Assembly: GCF_018100795.1 (NCBI RefSeq)
Contig: NZ_JAGJDY010000002.1
Coordinates: 248,001 to 312,000, forward strand
Direction: 5' to 3'
Source: Alteromonas sp. MMG017
GTDB lineage: Bacteria > Pseudomonadota > Gammaproteobacteria > Enterobacterales > Alteromonadaceae
Length of the DNA stretch: 64,000 bases
In this document: positions 52,129 to 62,786 of the stretch, piece by piece
How the letters are laid out: each line of letters opens with the position of its first letter
How positions within the stretch are numbered: position 1 is the first letter of the stretch
The notes under the pieces: generated by a model
The model's database searches: none
What the model saw: only the letters and a program-made list of their open reading frames with translations
What the model was told of the DNA's origin: nothing
Translations under genes and position numbers: made by a program

Positions 52129-52467
52129 GTAATTCGCTTCTAAATAATATTAAGTAAGTTACAATTCGAGTAGTGCAGCATGAGGAATAATACTCACCAC
52201 CACTCAAGTAAGAATGGCGCTGAGTTTACGCCTAAAGTGAAAATTGCAAAGTGAATTGAGCACGGCTTTTTTTCATCGTTAAGACAACAAAAACTAATCT
52301 ATCTCGCAGGGTTATTTGTGGCGAAGCGCAGTCGCTTGTTAGAAAGCGCTAGGCGATGATTCAAGCTCAGCTAAAATAAGACGATAGCCGAAGATAATTG
52401 TCGTTTTCACTTAGCTTTTTTATAAAAAAACTGCGAACAGATTTCAGAAAAACAAGTAGGAGATTGT
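52129..52467. other. Divergent region between the RimK-like gene and the CaCA exchanger
   Basis: 339 bases with no supported gene. Two small hairpins, GCGA/TCGC near 52323 and GACGAT/ATTGTC near 52380-52405, lie upstream of the exchanger. I cannot match them to a known riboswitch (no yybP-ykoY Mn motif). Confidence 0.4.
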
Positions 52468-53436
52468 ATGTTATTAGCCAGTTTAGCCATTCTTATTGGG
52501 CTACCGGTTTTGCTATGGAGTGCAGGGAAATTTGTAGGTGGCGCAGCATCCGTCGCCAATCACTTTGGGTTGTCTCCGCTTCTTATAGGTATGCTCATTA
52601 TTGGTTTTGGAACATCAGCACCTGAAATCATTGTCTCAATCTTCGCAGCCATTCAAGGTAACTCAGGTATTGCGCTAGGTAATGCCTACGGCTCGAACAT
52701 CGCTAACATACTGCTTATTTTAGGACTAACCGCGCTTATCAGCCCTATAGCGGTTAAATCGAACATTATTAAAAAGGAAATTCCTGTATTGCTGGGCATT
52801 ACCTTTTTCGCCTCATGGCAGGTGCTAGACCAATCGGTTTCAAAGGATGATGCTTTTTCATTACTTGGCCTTTTTGTACTGCTCATTTCGTGGAGTATTT
52901 GGCATGGTATGCAAGGCAGTAAAGACAAACTTGCCGATGAATACAGCGAGGAAATAAACGCATCTGAAGGTACAATCAAAACCCATATAATATGGCTTCT
53001 TACCGGTCTATTACTGCTAGTAGCCAGTTCTCGCATGTTGGTGTGGGGCGCTGTTGAAGTGGCTACCTACTTTGGCGTTAGCGATACCATCATTGGCTTA
53101 ACCGTTATTGCGATTGGAACCTCGTTACCTGAACTTGCTTCATCGCTTATTGCAGTGAAAAAAGGTGAACACGATTTAGCATTAGGTAATGTTATTGGCT
53201 CTAACATGTTTAACACATTAGCCGTGGTGGGTATTGCAGGTACTATTCAGCCTATGACCGTAAGTGCTGACTTCTTATATCGCGATGTGGTCGTGATGTT
53301 GGCAGCAACCGTAGCACTGTTTATATTTTGCATAGGCTACAAACGCCAAGGGCGCTTAAACCGAGTAGAAGGCGGAGCATTTGTGGCAGCTTATGCCATT
53401 TACACCTATTGGCTCATTAGCATCGCCTTTATGTAG
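52468..53436 (+). CDS. CaCA-family Na+/Ca2+ antiporter (YrbG-like)
   Basis: A 322-residue membrane exchanger with about ten TM helices and the two inverted alpha repeats: IIGFGTSAPEIIVSIFAA and ALGNAYGSNIANILLILGL in the first half, VIAIGTSLPELASSLIAV and ALGNVIGSNMFNTLAVVGI in the second. These hold the Ca2+/Na+-binding Glu residues. TAGGAGAT gives a strong ribosome site. Its final 8 nt overlap the convergent hypothetical gene. Confidence 0.93.
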   Translation: MLLASLAILIGLPVLLWSAGKFVGGAASVANHFGLSPLLIGMLIIGFGTSAPEIIVSIFAAIQGNSGIALGNAYGSNIANILLILGLTALISPIAVKSNIIKKEIPVLLGITFFASWQVLDQSVSKDDAFSLLGLFVLLISWSIWHGMQGSKDKLADEYSEEINASEGTIKTHIIWLLTGLLLLVASSRMLVWGAVEVATYFGVSDTIIGLTVIAIGTSLPELASSLIAVKKGEHDLALGNVIGSNMFNTLAVVGIAGTIQPMTVSADFLYRDVVVMLAATVALFIFCIGYKRQGRLNRVEGGAFVAAYAIYTYWLISIAFM

Positions 53437-53824
53437 CGACTCTCATGGTAGTGGCCAGCGTAATAAGGCTAATAACAGCGATGCTGGCCAATACGAATAA
53501 ATTAAAACCAAACTGATCACCCTGCCGCCTGCTGCGGCGGGCGCGCATTACAATACTAACCAAACTTACCAACAAACATACTTGCAGCATGATTTGCATG
53601 GCTTTTACATATTCAGCCGACCATCCTGTGTCGCCTTCAATGCCCCAATATTCTTGAACACCGCTGATAAAATCGGGGCGAGCAAAGTGAAATAGAACCA
53701 AGGTGACTACTAGTGCTAACCACCCTATTACATTGAGGGCCAGCATCACGCGAAAGAAATTCGTTTCGGTTCTAGGTCTTGAACGTCGCTCTTCGACACC
53801 GTACGGATTATATTTATTTCCCAT
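53429..53824 (-). CDS. Small hypothetical membrane protein
   Basis: A 131-residue protein with a basic N-terminus and three TM segments (about 24-46, 73-92, 107-127); the loop between the first two is likely periplasmic, with the Arg-rich RARRSRRQG in the cytoplasm. No family recognised. Convergent with the exchanger gene by 8 nt. Confidence 0.65.
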   Translation of the reverse strand: MGNKYNPYGVEERRSRPRTETNFFRVMLALNVIGWLALVVTLVLFHFARPDFISGVQEYWGIEGDTGWSAEYVKAMQIMLQVCLLVSLVSIVMRARRSRRQGDQFGFNLFVLASIAVISLITLATTMRVAT

Positions 53825-54116
53825 TTGTCACTCTGTTCTCTGGCATCCCGCTTTAGGTTGAGTATACTAGCGTGCTATTGGATTATGCGTTATTAGCGGT
53901 ATTTATTTTTAGTCTTCTCGTAAACGCCACTCTCGCGTTTTTGAAATGACTAAGTGCTATCTCGCTTTTTCAGGATGAAAATTCTAAAACATGCTGAATT
54001 ATCGGCAGAAAATCCAAAAGATTGACGTAAAAACCATTATTAGTGCAAATGCACATTGTTGTTGCTTGTGGACAATGACACAAAACAGCATAAATCAGTG
54101 AGACGGAGAAATTAAC

Positions 54117-55514
54117 ATGACGCATGCGCCCGTTGTCGACGTACTTAAAGGTAAGTACGCAGTTGGCGAATCGGTAACCGTTAAAGGTTGGGTAAGAACA
54201 CGCCGCGACTCTAAGGCTGGGTTATCTTTTATAGCACTACACGATGGTAGTTGCTTTGACCCTATTCAAGTGGTGGCACTGAGTTCTCTGTCAAATTACG
54301 CTGACGTACAGCGTTTAACAGCAAGTTGCTCACTATCAGTGACTGGTGTGGTAAAAGCCTCTCAGGGCCAAGGCCAATCAGTAGAAATTGAAGCCACTGA
54401 GGTTGAGGTATTAGGTTGGGTAGAAAACCCAGATACTTACCCAATGTCAGCGAAGCGTCACAGTATCGAGTACTTAAGAGAATACGCTCACCTGCGCCCT
54501 CGCACTAATGTAATTGGTGCGGTAACCCGTGTGCGTAACTGTCTATCACAAGCTATACATCGCTTCTTCCATGAGCGCGGCCATTTTTGGGTATCTACTC
54601 CAATTTTAACGGCAAGCGACACAGAAGGCGCTGGTGAAATGTTCCGCGTATCTACATTAGATATGATGAACCTGCCATTAGACGACAAAGGTAACGTTGA
54701 TTACTCAGAAGATTTCTTCGGTAAAGAAACCTACCTTACCGTTTCGGGTCAGTTGAACGTTGAAACCTATTGCACAGCCATGTCTAAGGTTTATACCTTT
54801 GGACCTACTTTCCGCGCTGAAAACTCAAACACCTCTCGCCATTTGGCTGAGTTCTGGATGATTGAGCCGGAAGTTGCCTTTGCTGATTTGAGCGATATAG
54901 CTCAGTTAGCGGAAGACATGTTGAAATATGTGTGTAAAGCCGTGCTTGAAGAACTGCCAGATGACATGAACTTCTTTGCGCAACGCATCAAGAAAGATGC
55001 CGTTGAACGCTTAGAAAAGTTAGTGAGTTCTGATTTTGTTCGCATGGATTACACAGACGCTATCGATATTCTACAGAACTGCGGCAAAACATTTGAATTC
55101 CCTGTTGAGTGGGGAATTGATTTATCTTCAGAGCACGAGCGCTATTTAGCCGAAGAACACGTTGGCGCGCCTATTATTATGCAAAACTATCCTAAGGATA
55201 TTAAAGCATTCTATATGCGTATTAACGACGATGGCAAAACCGTTGCCGCTATGGACGTACTTGCACCAGGTATTGGTGAGATTATTGGTGGTTCACAGCG
55301 TGAAGAACGCCTTGATGTTTTCGACGCCCGTTTGGAAGAAATGGAATTGTCGAAAGAAGACTATGCATGGTATCGCGACCTTCGCCGTTATGGCACCGTA
55401 CCGCACTCTGGTTTCGGACTGGGTTTCGAGCGTTTGGTTGCTTATGTTACTGGTATGCAAAACGTGCGTGATGTTATTCCATTCCCACGTACACCAGGTA
55501 ATGCTAGCTTCTAA
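54117..55514 (+). CDS. asnS: Asparaginyl-tRNA synthetase
   Basis: A 465-residue class IIb synthetase, nearly identical in length to E. coli AsnS (466). N-terminal OB-fold ([20 protein letters not shown], with the domain to ~105), then class II motif 1 ([22 protein letters not shown]), motif 2 ([25 protein letters not shown]) and motif 3 ([15 protein letters not shown]). ACGGAGAA precedes the ATG. Single gene with terminator. Confidence 0.98.
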   Translation: MTHAPVVDVLKGKYAVGESVTVKGWVRTRRDSKAGLSFIALHDGSCFDPIQVVALSSLSNYADVQRLTASCSLSVTGVVKASQGQGQSVEIEATEVEVLGWVENPDTYPMSAKRHSIEYLREYAHLRPRTNVIGAVTRVRNCLSQAIHRFFHERGHFWVSTPILTASDTEGAGEMFRVSTLDMMNLPLDDKGNVDYSEDFFGKETYLTVSGQLNVETYCTAMSKVYTFGPTFRAENSNTSRHLAEFWMIEPEVAFADLSDIAQLAEDMLKYVCKAVLEELPDDMNFFAQRIKKDAVERLEKLVSSDFVRMDYTDAIDILQNCGKTFEFPVEWGIDLSSEHERYLAEEHVGAPIIMQNYPKDIKAFYMRINDDGKTVAAMDVLAPGIGEIIGGSQREERLDVFDARLEEMELSKEDYAWYRDLRRYGTVPHSGFGLGFERLVAYVTGMQNVRDVIPFPRTPGNASF

Positions 55515-55536
55515 ATTGCGGTTGATCTTGTGTATA

Positions 55537-55566
55537 TAAAGCCAGCACTTTGTGCTGGCTTTTTTA
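55537..55566 (+). terminator. Terminator of asnS
   Basis: AAAGCCAGCAC, TTT, GTGCTGGCTTT followed by T-run: an 11-bp stem 23 nt after the asnS stop. Confidence 0.92.
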
Positions 55567-55659
55567 TTATAAGCATGCATCGTGTCTTGCGTTGAATCGT
55601 TCCCTGCTTGCCTATTAAAGCCTATCTAATGGTATAGCTAAGGACTATTTAAGGACTGG

Positions 55660-56685
55660 CTAAGGCGTAACGCTATTACCAATGGCCGGCGAACGACACG
55701 GTACTACCGTATAGGTATAGCCAACCTCATCATTTTCCAAAGGCCTGATAGTTAAAATTTCATAGTCGTTTAATTCCACAATCCGTGTACCTTCTGGAAT
55801 AGCGCAACGAGAAAACTCATCACTTTCATATTTAAAGATAAACTCAGCCAGCAATTGCTTTTGCATAAGTTTAAACTTCGCACCTTGGGCAGCAAGGTCA
55901 AAGCTAGTCTCTTTTTCTTCTTCCGTTGTAGCTGGCGAGGCAGTTTCTGGTAGTGCTGTTGCGTTATCGAGTTGGGCAACATTTACACCTCTATCTCCTA
56001 CTTCTAAGTTTGTTGACACGACCTCAGAGGGCGTGTCTGAGAAAAGGCTTATCGGCCCAGACACCATCGACATCTCATCTATTATTATCAACACCACTAT
56101 CATCCATACATAGCGAACTAAAGCAGTGGTGAACACAAACCGGTAGTCTGGCGCATGCCACAAGCCATGAACACCAAAAGGCTTCAGCAAAAGTAATACG
56201 AGTAAATACAGCGGCATGAGCAATTGGGCAAACACTAGCGCTAATAGCGTGGTAAAGAAAAACCAACTAGGAAACATGAGGATAATGGCAAAATTATGAC
56301 TGTACGGTAGTGATGCGGCGCTTACCCCCGAAACACTATTAACTAATCCACTTGCCGAGGCCAACGCAAAATTAGCAATTATGGCGTAAATGAAAAGAAT
56401 TAAGGCTTTGCCTGGCAAGCTATTCCATACCAACATGAACCTTGGCCAGAATTCATAAAGAATGGCGATCGACACCAATACACCGATTACGACATTAAAG
56501 AAGACCCCCTGAACATCAAAGAACAGTGCACTAAAAAATACCAAGGTTGCAGCAGTATAACAACGCTGCGCCAAATTCAGGCTTTTCCAAAACGTCGCTA
56601 CCCTTGGAACTCGTGCTAACAAGCCTCGCCTCATTATGCGCTTGAACACCCCTAGGCGGCGCTGGATTTGAATTATTATGCTCAT
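55660..56685 (-). CDS. Hypothetical inner-membrane protein
   Basis: A 341-residue protein with about six TM helices between residues 45 and 205 and a C-terminal ~130-residue soluble domain ending in VVPCRSP. The region around 225-260 is Thr/Glu-rich linker. The first Met is followed by a basic N-terminus; other starts are possible (Met18). No family recognised. It lies alone, divergent from pqiA. Confidence 0.65.
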   Translation of the reverse strand: MSIIIQIQRRLGVFKRIMRRGLLARVPRVATFWKSLNLAQRCYTAATLVFFSALFFDVQGVFFNVVIGVLVSIAILYEFWPRFMLVWNSLPGKALILFIYAIIANFALASASGLVNSVSGVSAASLPYSHNFAIILMFPSWFFFTTLLALVFAQLLMPLYLLVLLLLKPFGVHGLWHAPDYRFVFTTALVRYVWMIVVLIIIDEMSMVSGPISLFSDTPSEVVSTNLEVGDRGVNVAQLDNATALPETASPATTEEEKETSFDLAAQGAKFKLMQKQLLAEFIFKYESDEFSRCAIPEGTRIVELNDYEILTIRPLENDEVGYTYTVVPCRSPAIGNSVTP

Positions 56686-56887
56686 GTAATGTCTTATATT
56701 GTGATTATTTTTAGTTGTAATTATCAGCGAAGCTTCCCGCTAACCGTGGAATACGCTATTCTGTTAACAATTACATTTCAACGGTTTAACCGTCGTTTTT
56801 ATAGTTTGGGTTTACAATCCAGCGCTAAAGCTCGGTTCTACAGTTCAATGTTTCCATTTAGAATAAGGCGTTTGTTTTTTTACCCCT

Positions 56888-58030
56888 ATGGCTGAAGGTA
56901 CTAGGTTAACCCTCGTTTGCGAACAATGCCATCATCGCGTTGTTTTGCCAGAGTTAAATCATCGGGAACGAGCAATATGTCCTCGATGCCATCATACCTT
57001 GCTCACATTTAAGAGAAATGCGAGCGAGCGGCTTTTGGCATTTTCAATAAGTGCGTTTGTTTTTCTAGCCCTATCCCTACCTTTTAACTTTTTGACTTTT
57101 AAATCAAGTGGTCAGAAGCATAGTATCGATCTTCCCGGTGGTCTTTCCGTGTTAATGGAAAACGACTATTTATCCTTGGCCATTATTACCGGCCTAGCGA
57201 CATTAATTTTACCCGGCATGGTGCTTTTAGGTTTTATTACCCTTGGGTTAGCACATTTAAACAATGCGAGAACGCCATTTATTAAGCGGATGTTTTATTG
57301 GGTGAGAGCCCTGCTACCGTGGAGTATGGCCGAAATATTCTTAGTGGGAACATTAGTTAGCTTGATAAAAGTCACCGAACTAGCCGATGTCGCTATTGGT
57401 ATGTCTTTTTATGCGTTTATTGGCTTCACCGCATTTATGGCTCTATCAATGTCTAACTTTGACAGTACAGGGTTTGCATTGTGGCTACACGAAGGCGAGT
57501 TACCACCGCCAAAACCTTTAGAAGAAAAACAAGCCAGTGGCAGTATACAACGCACTTGGGCACTGCTGCTTACCGCAACTATTTTGTATATCCCCGCGAA
57601 CGTATTGCCCATTATGCGAACTGAGTTTTTTGGTCAAGAAACCCCAAATACCATTATTGGTGGCGTGATTACACTGTGGGAGGGGGGCTCTTACCCCATC
57701 GCTATTATTATTTTAGTGGCAAGCGTAGTGGTGCCAGTAGCCAAAATTATCATTCTTTGTTGGTTGAATTTAAGTGTTCAACTTGGCCGAACGGGATCTA
57801 CACAATTACGCATTCGCTATTACCGCATAACCGAAGCTATTGGCCGCTGGTCAATGATTGACGTTTTTGTGGTCGCGGTATTAGTTGCACTAATTCAGAT
57901 GGGCAATACCCTTTCTATTTTTCCTGGCCCCGCAGCGCTTGCGTTTTGTGCGGTGGTCTTCACTACGATGATAGCCGCTATGACATTTGATTCACGGCTT
58001 ATTTGGCAGCACTGGAAACAACTACCATGA
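56888..58030 (+). CDS. pqiA: PqiA family membrane protein
   Basis: A 380-residue inner-membrane protein of the PqiA/YebS (LetA) family, partner of an MCE protein in lipid transport across the envelope. Cysteines C11, C14, C31 and C34 form a zinc ribbon (LVCEQCHH ... AICPRCHH); two PqiA repeats follow, with the second ribbon lost. About eight TM helices. The stop overlaps pqiB by ATGA. ATG at 56888 is preceded by no clear ribosome site. Confidence 0.9.
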   Translation: MAEGTRLTLVCEQCHHRVVLPELNHRERAICPRCHHTLLTFKRNASERLLAFSISAFVFLALSLPFNFLTFKSSGQKHSIDLPGGLSVLMENDYLSLAIITGLATLILPGMVLLGFITLGLAHLNNARTPFIKRMFYWVRALLPWSMAEIFLVGTLVSLIKVTELADVAIGMSFYAFIGFTAFMALSMSNFDSTGFALWLHEGELPPPKPLEEKQASGSIQRTWALLLTATILYIPANVLPIMRTEFFGQETPNTIIGGVITLWEGGSYPIAIIILVASVVVPVAKIIILCWLNLSVQLGRTGSTQLRIRYYRITEAIGRWSMIDVFVVAVLVALIQMGNTLSIFPGPAALAFCAVVFTTMIAAMTFDSRLIWQHWKQLP

Positions 58031-59661
58031 CAGAAGAGGCAAAAGTTACGTCTACAAAATCAATCTCTCGCATATGGATTATTCCCATATTAGTGGTAGT
58101 GGTTGGTGGCTGGATGGTTTATCAGCAATGGAAAAATCAGGGGCCTCTGATCACCATAGAGTTACAATCTGCCACTGGCATTGAAGTTAACAAAACCCCC
58201 ATAAAAGTACGGGATTTAGATGTAGGGCAAGTGAAAAAAATCACGCTAAAGCCCGACTTAGATGGTGTACTAGTTACGGCTCGTATCGATGCTAATGCCT
58301 CTCACCTTCTTACTGATAAAAGTGACTTTTGGGTAGTTGCCCCGCGGATTAGTTTTTCAGAAGTATCAGGCCTAAACACCTTACTCTCTGGAAGTTATAT
58401 CGCCATGGCTGCGAATGACAGCGGTAAAGAACAACTTAATTTTATCGCCCTTGAACGCCCTCCGGTAACACCAGCCGGCACCCCAGGGTTACATGTGATT
58501 TTGCAAAGCGATGATGAATTTGCTTATAAACCGGGTGATCCCATCATTTATAAAGGTTTCAAAGTGGGTGAGTTTGAAGATGCGGTGTTTAATATTGAAG
58601 AGCGTGTGGTCTACTACGATGCATTTATTGAAGCCCCTTACCATAAGCTTATTACCGAAAATACGCGTTTTTGGGATGTGAGCGGGGTAAAGCTTAAGCT
58701 TGAATCCAGCGGCGTCAAAATGGAAACAGGCAGTTTAGAAACTCTGTTAGCCAACGGTATTACCTTTGGTGTTCCTGAAGGGGTTCAAATCGGTGAACGT
58801 GTTGTTGAAAATGCCTTTTTCACAATTTACGGAGATATAGCTACTGCCTCAAATGCCCGCTACAAACTTGCCGCTGAATACGTGCTTTTGGTTGATGAAA
58901 GTGTTCGCGGGCTTACCGTCGGCGCTCCCGTCGAATACCGAGGCATTGAAATCGGTAATGTAACGGCTATTAACTCGTTTCCTGCCGTGGAAGGCAACAT
59001 ACTTGAACGTGATTATCCTATTCCCGTCATCATTAATATCTACCCTGGAAAGGTGAGACAACCTGACACCGAAGAAGGCCTAAATGCCATTAAGCAAACC
59101 ATGCGTAATTGGCTTCGTAAAGACTTAAGGGCCACCCTTCGAATGGGTAATGTACTCACTGGCGGCCTTTTTGTAGACTTACAACATGTCTCAAAACCCG
59201 ATGACAGTGACGAGATAGCGGTGCTGAATGGTTACGAAGTTATTCCAACCGTGTCTAACGAGTTTACGCAGATTACGCAAAAAGCAGATGCTATTTTAGA
59301 CAAGATAAATCAATTGCCGTTGGGTGACATGGTATCGAATGTGCTATTGGCTGTAGAAGACATGAAGCTGGCAGCCCAATCTGTTGAAACGGCAAGTGAT
59401 GACTTTGATTTGCTTATTGAAAATGTCGACACCGAGCTGCTCAATACTAATTTAAATCAAGTATTGGTAAGCTTGGACAGCTTGTTAAAGAATTACAGTG
59501 AAGGTGGTTTGAGCCAATCTGAAATTAAAGAAACGGTAGATACGATGCAAGATACCATGCGTAATCTTCAGCCTTTATTATTGAAGCTAAATCAGTCACC
59601 GAATAGTTTAATTTTTACTGATAGCAATAGCTCTGGTATTGAACCAAAAGCAAGAAATTAG
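58027..59661 (+). CDS. pqiB: MCE-domain lipid transport protein PqiB
   Basis: A 544-residue protein (E. coli PqiB 546) with a single N-terminal TM (residues about 17-35) and three MCE domains: ITIELQSATGIEVNKTPIKVRDLDVGQV, HVILQSDDEFAYKPGDPIIYKGFKVGEF and VLLVDESVRGLTVGAPVEYRGIEIGNV, followed by a C-terminal helical needle. It forms hexameric tunnels for lipids between inner and outer membranes. ATG 58027 overlaps the pqiA stop. Confidence 0.93.
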   Translation: MTEEAKVTSTKSISRIWIIPILVVVVGGWMVYQQWKNQGPLITIELQSATGIEVNKTPIKVRDLDVGQVKKITLKPDLDGVLVTARIDANASHLLTDKSDFWVVAPRISFSEVSGLNTLLSGSYIAMAANDSGKEQLNFIALERPPVTPAGTPGLHVILQSDDEFAYKPGDPIIYKGFKVGEFEDAVFNIEERVVYYDAFIEAPYHKLITENTRFWDVSGVKLKLESSGVKMETGSLETLLANGITFGVPEGVQIGERVVENAFFTIYGDIATASNARYKLAAEYVLLVDESVRGLTVGAPVEYRGIEIGNVTAINSFPAVEGNILERDYPIPVIINIYPGKVRQPDTEEGLNAIKQTMRNWLRKDLRATLRMGNVLTGGLFVDLQHVSKPDDSDEIAVLNGYEVIPTVSNEFTQITQKADAILDKINQLPLGDMVSNVLLAVEDMKLAAQSVETASDDFDLLIENVDTELLNTNLNQVLVSLDSLLKNYSEGGLSQSEIKETVDTMQDTMRNLQPLLLKLNQSPNSLIFTDSNSSGIEPKARN

Positions 59662-59715
59662 CGAATGGTTAAGCTCGTAAATAGCAAAGTAGTATTTAAG
59701 TACTATAGGATAACA

Positions 59716-60336
59716 ATGAACAATTTTATTAATGACAGGAACGCGCTCATTAGCATTGTGAATAGAACAAGGTTAATACTTGCTTTACTCGTTGGCGCTT
59801 CGCTAATAGGCTGTGCATCATCTGGCAGTGCGTTGCAATATTACTTGCTTCATTCAACAACATCGCCTTCTGCGACTCAGTATGCATCTGCCCCACATCG
59901 TTTATTAATAAACAAAATTGTCCTACCCGATTATTTAAAACAACGAGGCCTTGTTTATCAAACCAGCTCTACGAGTTTACATATCGCGACAGAGCATCTC
60001 TGGGCTGAGCCCCTTGATGAGGGTATTACCAAGTCATTAAAAGCAGCGCTACGTACCCAGGGTGTAATGTTAGTTACCCATAATGTGAATGCTAAAGATA
60101 TCAATGACTATTTAACCCTACAGATAGATGACTTTATTGCTACATGGCAAGGCGATATCATTCTGCGCGGGCAATACATTATAAAGCATATCAATGACTC
60201 ACAGTCTGCTAACGATTTTGAGTATATACTTCCTCTCTCAACCGATGGTTTCCCAGCCAGTATTGAAGTTATGCGAGAAGCTATTAATGCTCTAGCAACA
60301 GATATAGCTAACAATATTAGTTCGGTACAAAAGTAA
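59716..60336 (+). CDS. pqiC: Outer-membrane lipoprotein PqiC
   Basis: A 206-residue ABC_trans_aux/DUF330 lipoprotein. The start at ATG 59716 has AGGATAAC just ahead; an ATG at 59665 would add 17 residues. The lipobox is LIGC with Cys33. Family blocks: YYLLHSTTSPS, LLINKIVLPDYLKQRGLVYQT, LWAEPLDEGITKSL and an amphipathic end. PqiC binds the tip of PqiB at the outer membrane. It completes pqiABC. Confidence 0.9.
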   Translation: MNNFINDRNALISIVNRTRLILALLVGASLIGCASSGSALQYYLLHSTTSPSATQYASAPHRLLINKIVLPDYLKQRGLVYQTSSTSLHIATEHLWAEPLDEGITKSLKAALRTQGVMLVTHNVNAKDINDYLTLQIDDFIATWQGDIILRGQYIIKHINDSQSANDFEYILPLSTDGFPASIEVMREAINALATDIANNISSVQK

Positions 60337-60341
60337 CACTT

Positions 60342-61451
60342 ATGCTTAACCCGATAAGAAAGTTTATAGAATTTGGAACTCATAACTCGTTATCTGATGA
60401 CGTAAATCGTCGGATCAGAGTAGTAAATATGTTTTCAGCTGTAGGTATGGGGTTAACTTTTTTCTTGGGATTAAGAGCGTTATTTGCACAAGATACTCTG
60501 CTCGCTTGTGTGTTGTTGTCGGCCAGTATTCTTTTTGCTATTTCACATAAAATGCAATCTATGATAGGCGCCAAGCAAGGCAGTATTATTTCTGCCATGG
60601 TAATTATTGTATGCCTGATGTCTCTGATGCTCATACTTGTTATCACTGGCGGCAATGCGGGTACTGGGCCCCTATGGATTTTTACAGTGCCTCCAGTGAC
60701 CATGTTTTTTACTGGCTTTCGCCGTGGACTCTTTGCTCTGACAGGGTTTATCACTTTAGTTATTGTTATATTATTTACCCCTGATAACGCGTTGCTAGCT
60801 ACTGAATACTCTTACGAGTTTAAGACCCGACTCATTTATTCATTTATCACTATCTCTTTTCTGTCTGCTTTTTACGAATACAGCCGCCAACGCAGTTATT
60901 CTACCGCATTATATTTGAGTGAACAGTTCGAACGACAAGCCCGCTATGACCCCCTTACAACATTGCTAAACCGCCGAGGTGGTCAGCAGCAGCTTGAGCA
61001 AGAACTCAGCAGGTTACAGCGAAATAAAAAGCCGTTTTCTATTGCGCTCGCTGATATTGATAGATTCAAGTCTATCAATGACACCTTTGGGCATGACGCC
61101 GGTGATGAGGTATTAAAACAGGTAGCAGATGCCTTTCGCCGTCGATTACGAGTACAGGATGGACTCTCACGATGGGGCGGCGAAGAGTTTTTGTTTATTT
61201 TCCCAGAAACTGATGAGCAGGATGCTAAAACGGTTATCGAGCAAATAAGAGAAAATCTAAGCGCAAAAGCGATGCTGGTTGATGGCAAGTCTCATCGAGT
61301 CACATCAAGTTTTGGTGTATGCGAAATTACATCGTCAATGACCCTCACTACTGCGTTAAACTTAGCTGATCAGGCGTTATACCAAGCAAAAAATGACGGC
61401 AGAAATAGAGTGTGTAGCGCATCAGAGCTTAAACGCAAAACTAGCTGCTAG
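60342..61451 (+). CDS. Membrane-bound diguanylate cyclase (GGDEF)
   Basis: A 369-residue protein with about six TM helices (residues 30-180, MASE-like) and a GGDEF domain from ~200: YDPLTTLLNRRG, DIDRFKSINDTFGHDAGDEVL, RWGGEEF at 279-283 and the product-inhibition I-site RVQD (R270 and D273) five residues earlier. All catalytic residues are intact, so it should make cyclic di-GMP. It starts 5 nt after pqiC and probably belongs to the pqi transcript. Confidence 0.92.
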   Translation: MLNPIRKFIEFGTHNSLSDDVNRRIRVVNMFSAVGMGLTFFLGLRALFAQDTLLACVLLSASILFAISHKMQSMIGAKQGSIISAMVIIVCLMSLMLILVITGGNAGTGPLWIFTVPPVTMFFTGFRRGLFALTGFITLVIVILFTPDNALLATEYSYEFKTRLIYSFITISFLSAFYEYSRQRSYSTALYLSEQFERQARYDPLTTLLNRRGGQQQLEQELSRLQRNKKPFSIALADIDRFKSINDTFGHDAGDEVLKQVADAFRRRLRVQDGLSRWGGEEFLFIFPETDEQDAKTVIEQIRENLSAKAMLVDGKSHRVTSSFGVCEITSSMTLTTALNLADQALYQAKNDGRNRVCSASELKRKTSC

Positions 61452-61620
61452 CGCACCATCAACTCACGTTGATCCCCTTCCAAATCCTTTTTAAGTACAG
61501 GTATTCCTCACTCTGAGTCTTTACATTTATTGACTCACGTTTCGTTACAATTGATGAATAACTTAGACACAATTTGGCGTTAAACTACACTCCGCTAATT
61601 TTTTCAAAAAAGACCCGACT

Positions 61621-62775
61621 ATGAAATGGATGAAATTCATACTTCCCGTTGCCATCTTGGTAGTAAGTTATTTTATAATGAAAGGCATTGAGGCCTCTGC
61701 CTCAGATTCAGCCATAACAGAAGCGGTAGACACTCGTCCTACCGTCACTATCGAGCAGATAGATGTTGAAAGTTCTGTCATCACATTATCTTCTTACGGC
61801 GAAGTGCAACCGCTAGAAAGTACCAATCTTGCTGCTCAGGTGTCTGGTGAAGTCGAGTCTTGGAACCCTAAATTTGTGAGTGGCGGTTTAGTTCGTCGCG
61901 GTGAATTGTTGTTCTCGGTAGAAAAGGATGCCTACGAGGCGGCGTTATTACTTGCGCAAGCTAACCTTTCCAGTGCCCAAGCCCAATTAATTCAAGAACA
62001 AGCACAAGCGGATGTAGCAGCATTAGAAGCTAAGTCTATGCCCGATGCGCGCATCACCGACTTGTACCTTAGAAAGCCACAGGTGATGAGCGCACAAGCA
62101 TCGGTTAAATCGGCAGAAGCCCAACTTAAGATTGCCAAGCGAGACTTAGATAACTGCGAAGTGACTGCACCTTATGATGCTCTCATTATTTCCAGAGAAA
62201 TCAGTACCGGCGATTATGTTACCCAAGGCACTACCGCTGCGGTGATCAATAATATTGAGCAGGCAGAAATCACTTTCCCAATCGCAGGCTTCGACCGCGT
62301 ATTTTTAGATGAAAACACCTTGGGCAAAAAAGCCATACTTACCCTAGATGATTTAAGTAAAACACAAGTTACCGCCACTATCCACCGCGATACGGGGGTT
62401 ATCGATAGTGCTACCCGCATGACGCATTTTGTGGCCAGAATTGAAGATCCTTACGCTTTAAATGCAACTAAGCCTATCGTTAAATTCGGCACCTATTCCA
62501 CAATTAACTTTGAAGGCAAAAGGTTAGAAGATGTATACCGTGTTCCTCAAGAGTTAATCACCAATCGTACGCTTTGGACAATAAATGACGAAAGTAAGTT
62601 GGTCTCGCAAAAAATTCAGGTTATTCGTGAAGATGGCAGCGATTTTCTTATACAAGGAACTTTTAACCCTAACAAAGTGGTGATGTCTTTACCTGAATAC
62701 CCCCAAAATGGCATGGAAGTAAAAATTATCGATAATAGCGCTGATATTGTGGCAAACAGCGACACCGCTGAATAG
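61621..62775 (+). CDS. RND efflux membrane-fusion (adaptor) protein
   Basis: A 384-residue HlyD/AcrA-like adaptor with an N-terminal TM/signal (residues about 7-25). Segments: SYGEVQPLESTNLAAQVSGEVE (lipoyl half), FVSGGLVRRGELLFSVEKDAYEAAL, a coiled-coil hairpin (AQANLSSAQAQLIQEQAQADVAALEA), DLDNCEVTAPYDALIISREISTGDYV (second lipoyl half) and a beta-barrel. It lies 11 nt before the pump gene. Confidence 0.9.
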   Translation: MKWMKFILPVAILVVSYFIMKGIEASASDSAITEAVDTRPTVTIEQIDVESSVITLSSYGEVQPLESTNLAAQVSGEVESWNPKFVSGGLVRRGELLFSVEKDAYEAALLLAQANLSSAQAQLIQEQAQADVAALEAKSMPDARITDLYLRKPQVMSAQASVKSAEAQLKIAKRDLDNCEVTAPYDALIISREISTGDYVTQGTTAAVINNIEQAEITFPIAGFDRVFLDENTLGKKAILTLDDLSKTQVTATIHRDTGVIDSATRMTHFVARIEDPYALNATKPIVKFGTYSTINFEGKRLEDVYRVPQELITNRTLWTINDESKLVSQKIQVIREDGSDFLIQGTFNPNKVVMSLPEYPQNGMEVKIIDNSADIVANSDTAE

Positions 62776-62786
62776 GAGCGCCGCCA

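Noticed and set aside
56668..56895. A 75-residue ORF between the hypothetical membrane gene and pqiA
   Set aside because: No ribosome site or convincing protein features, and it overlaps the 5' ends of both neighbouring genes.
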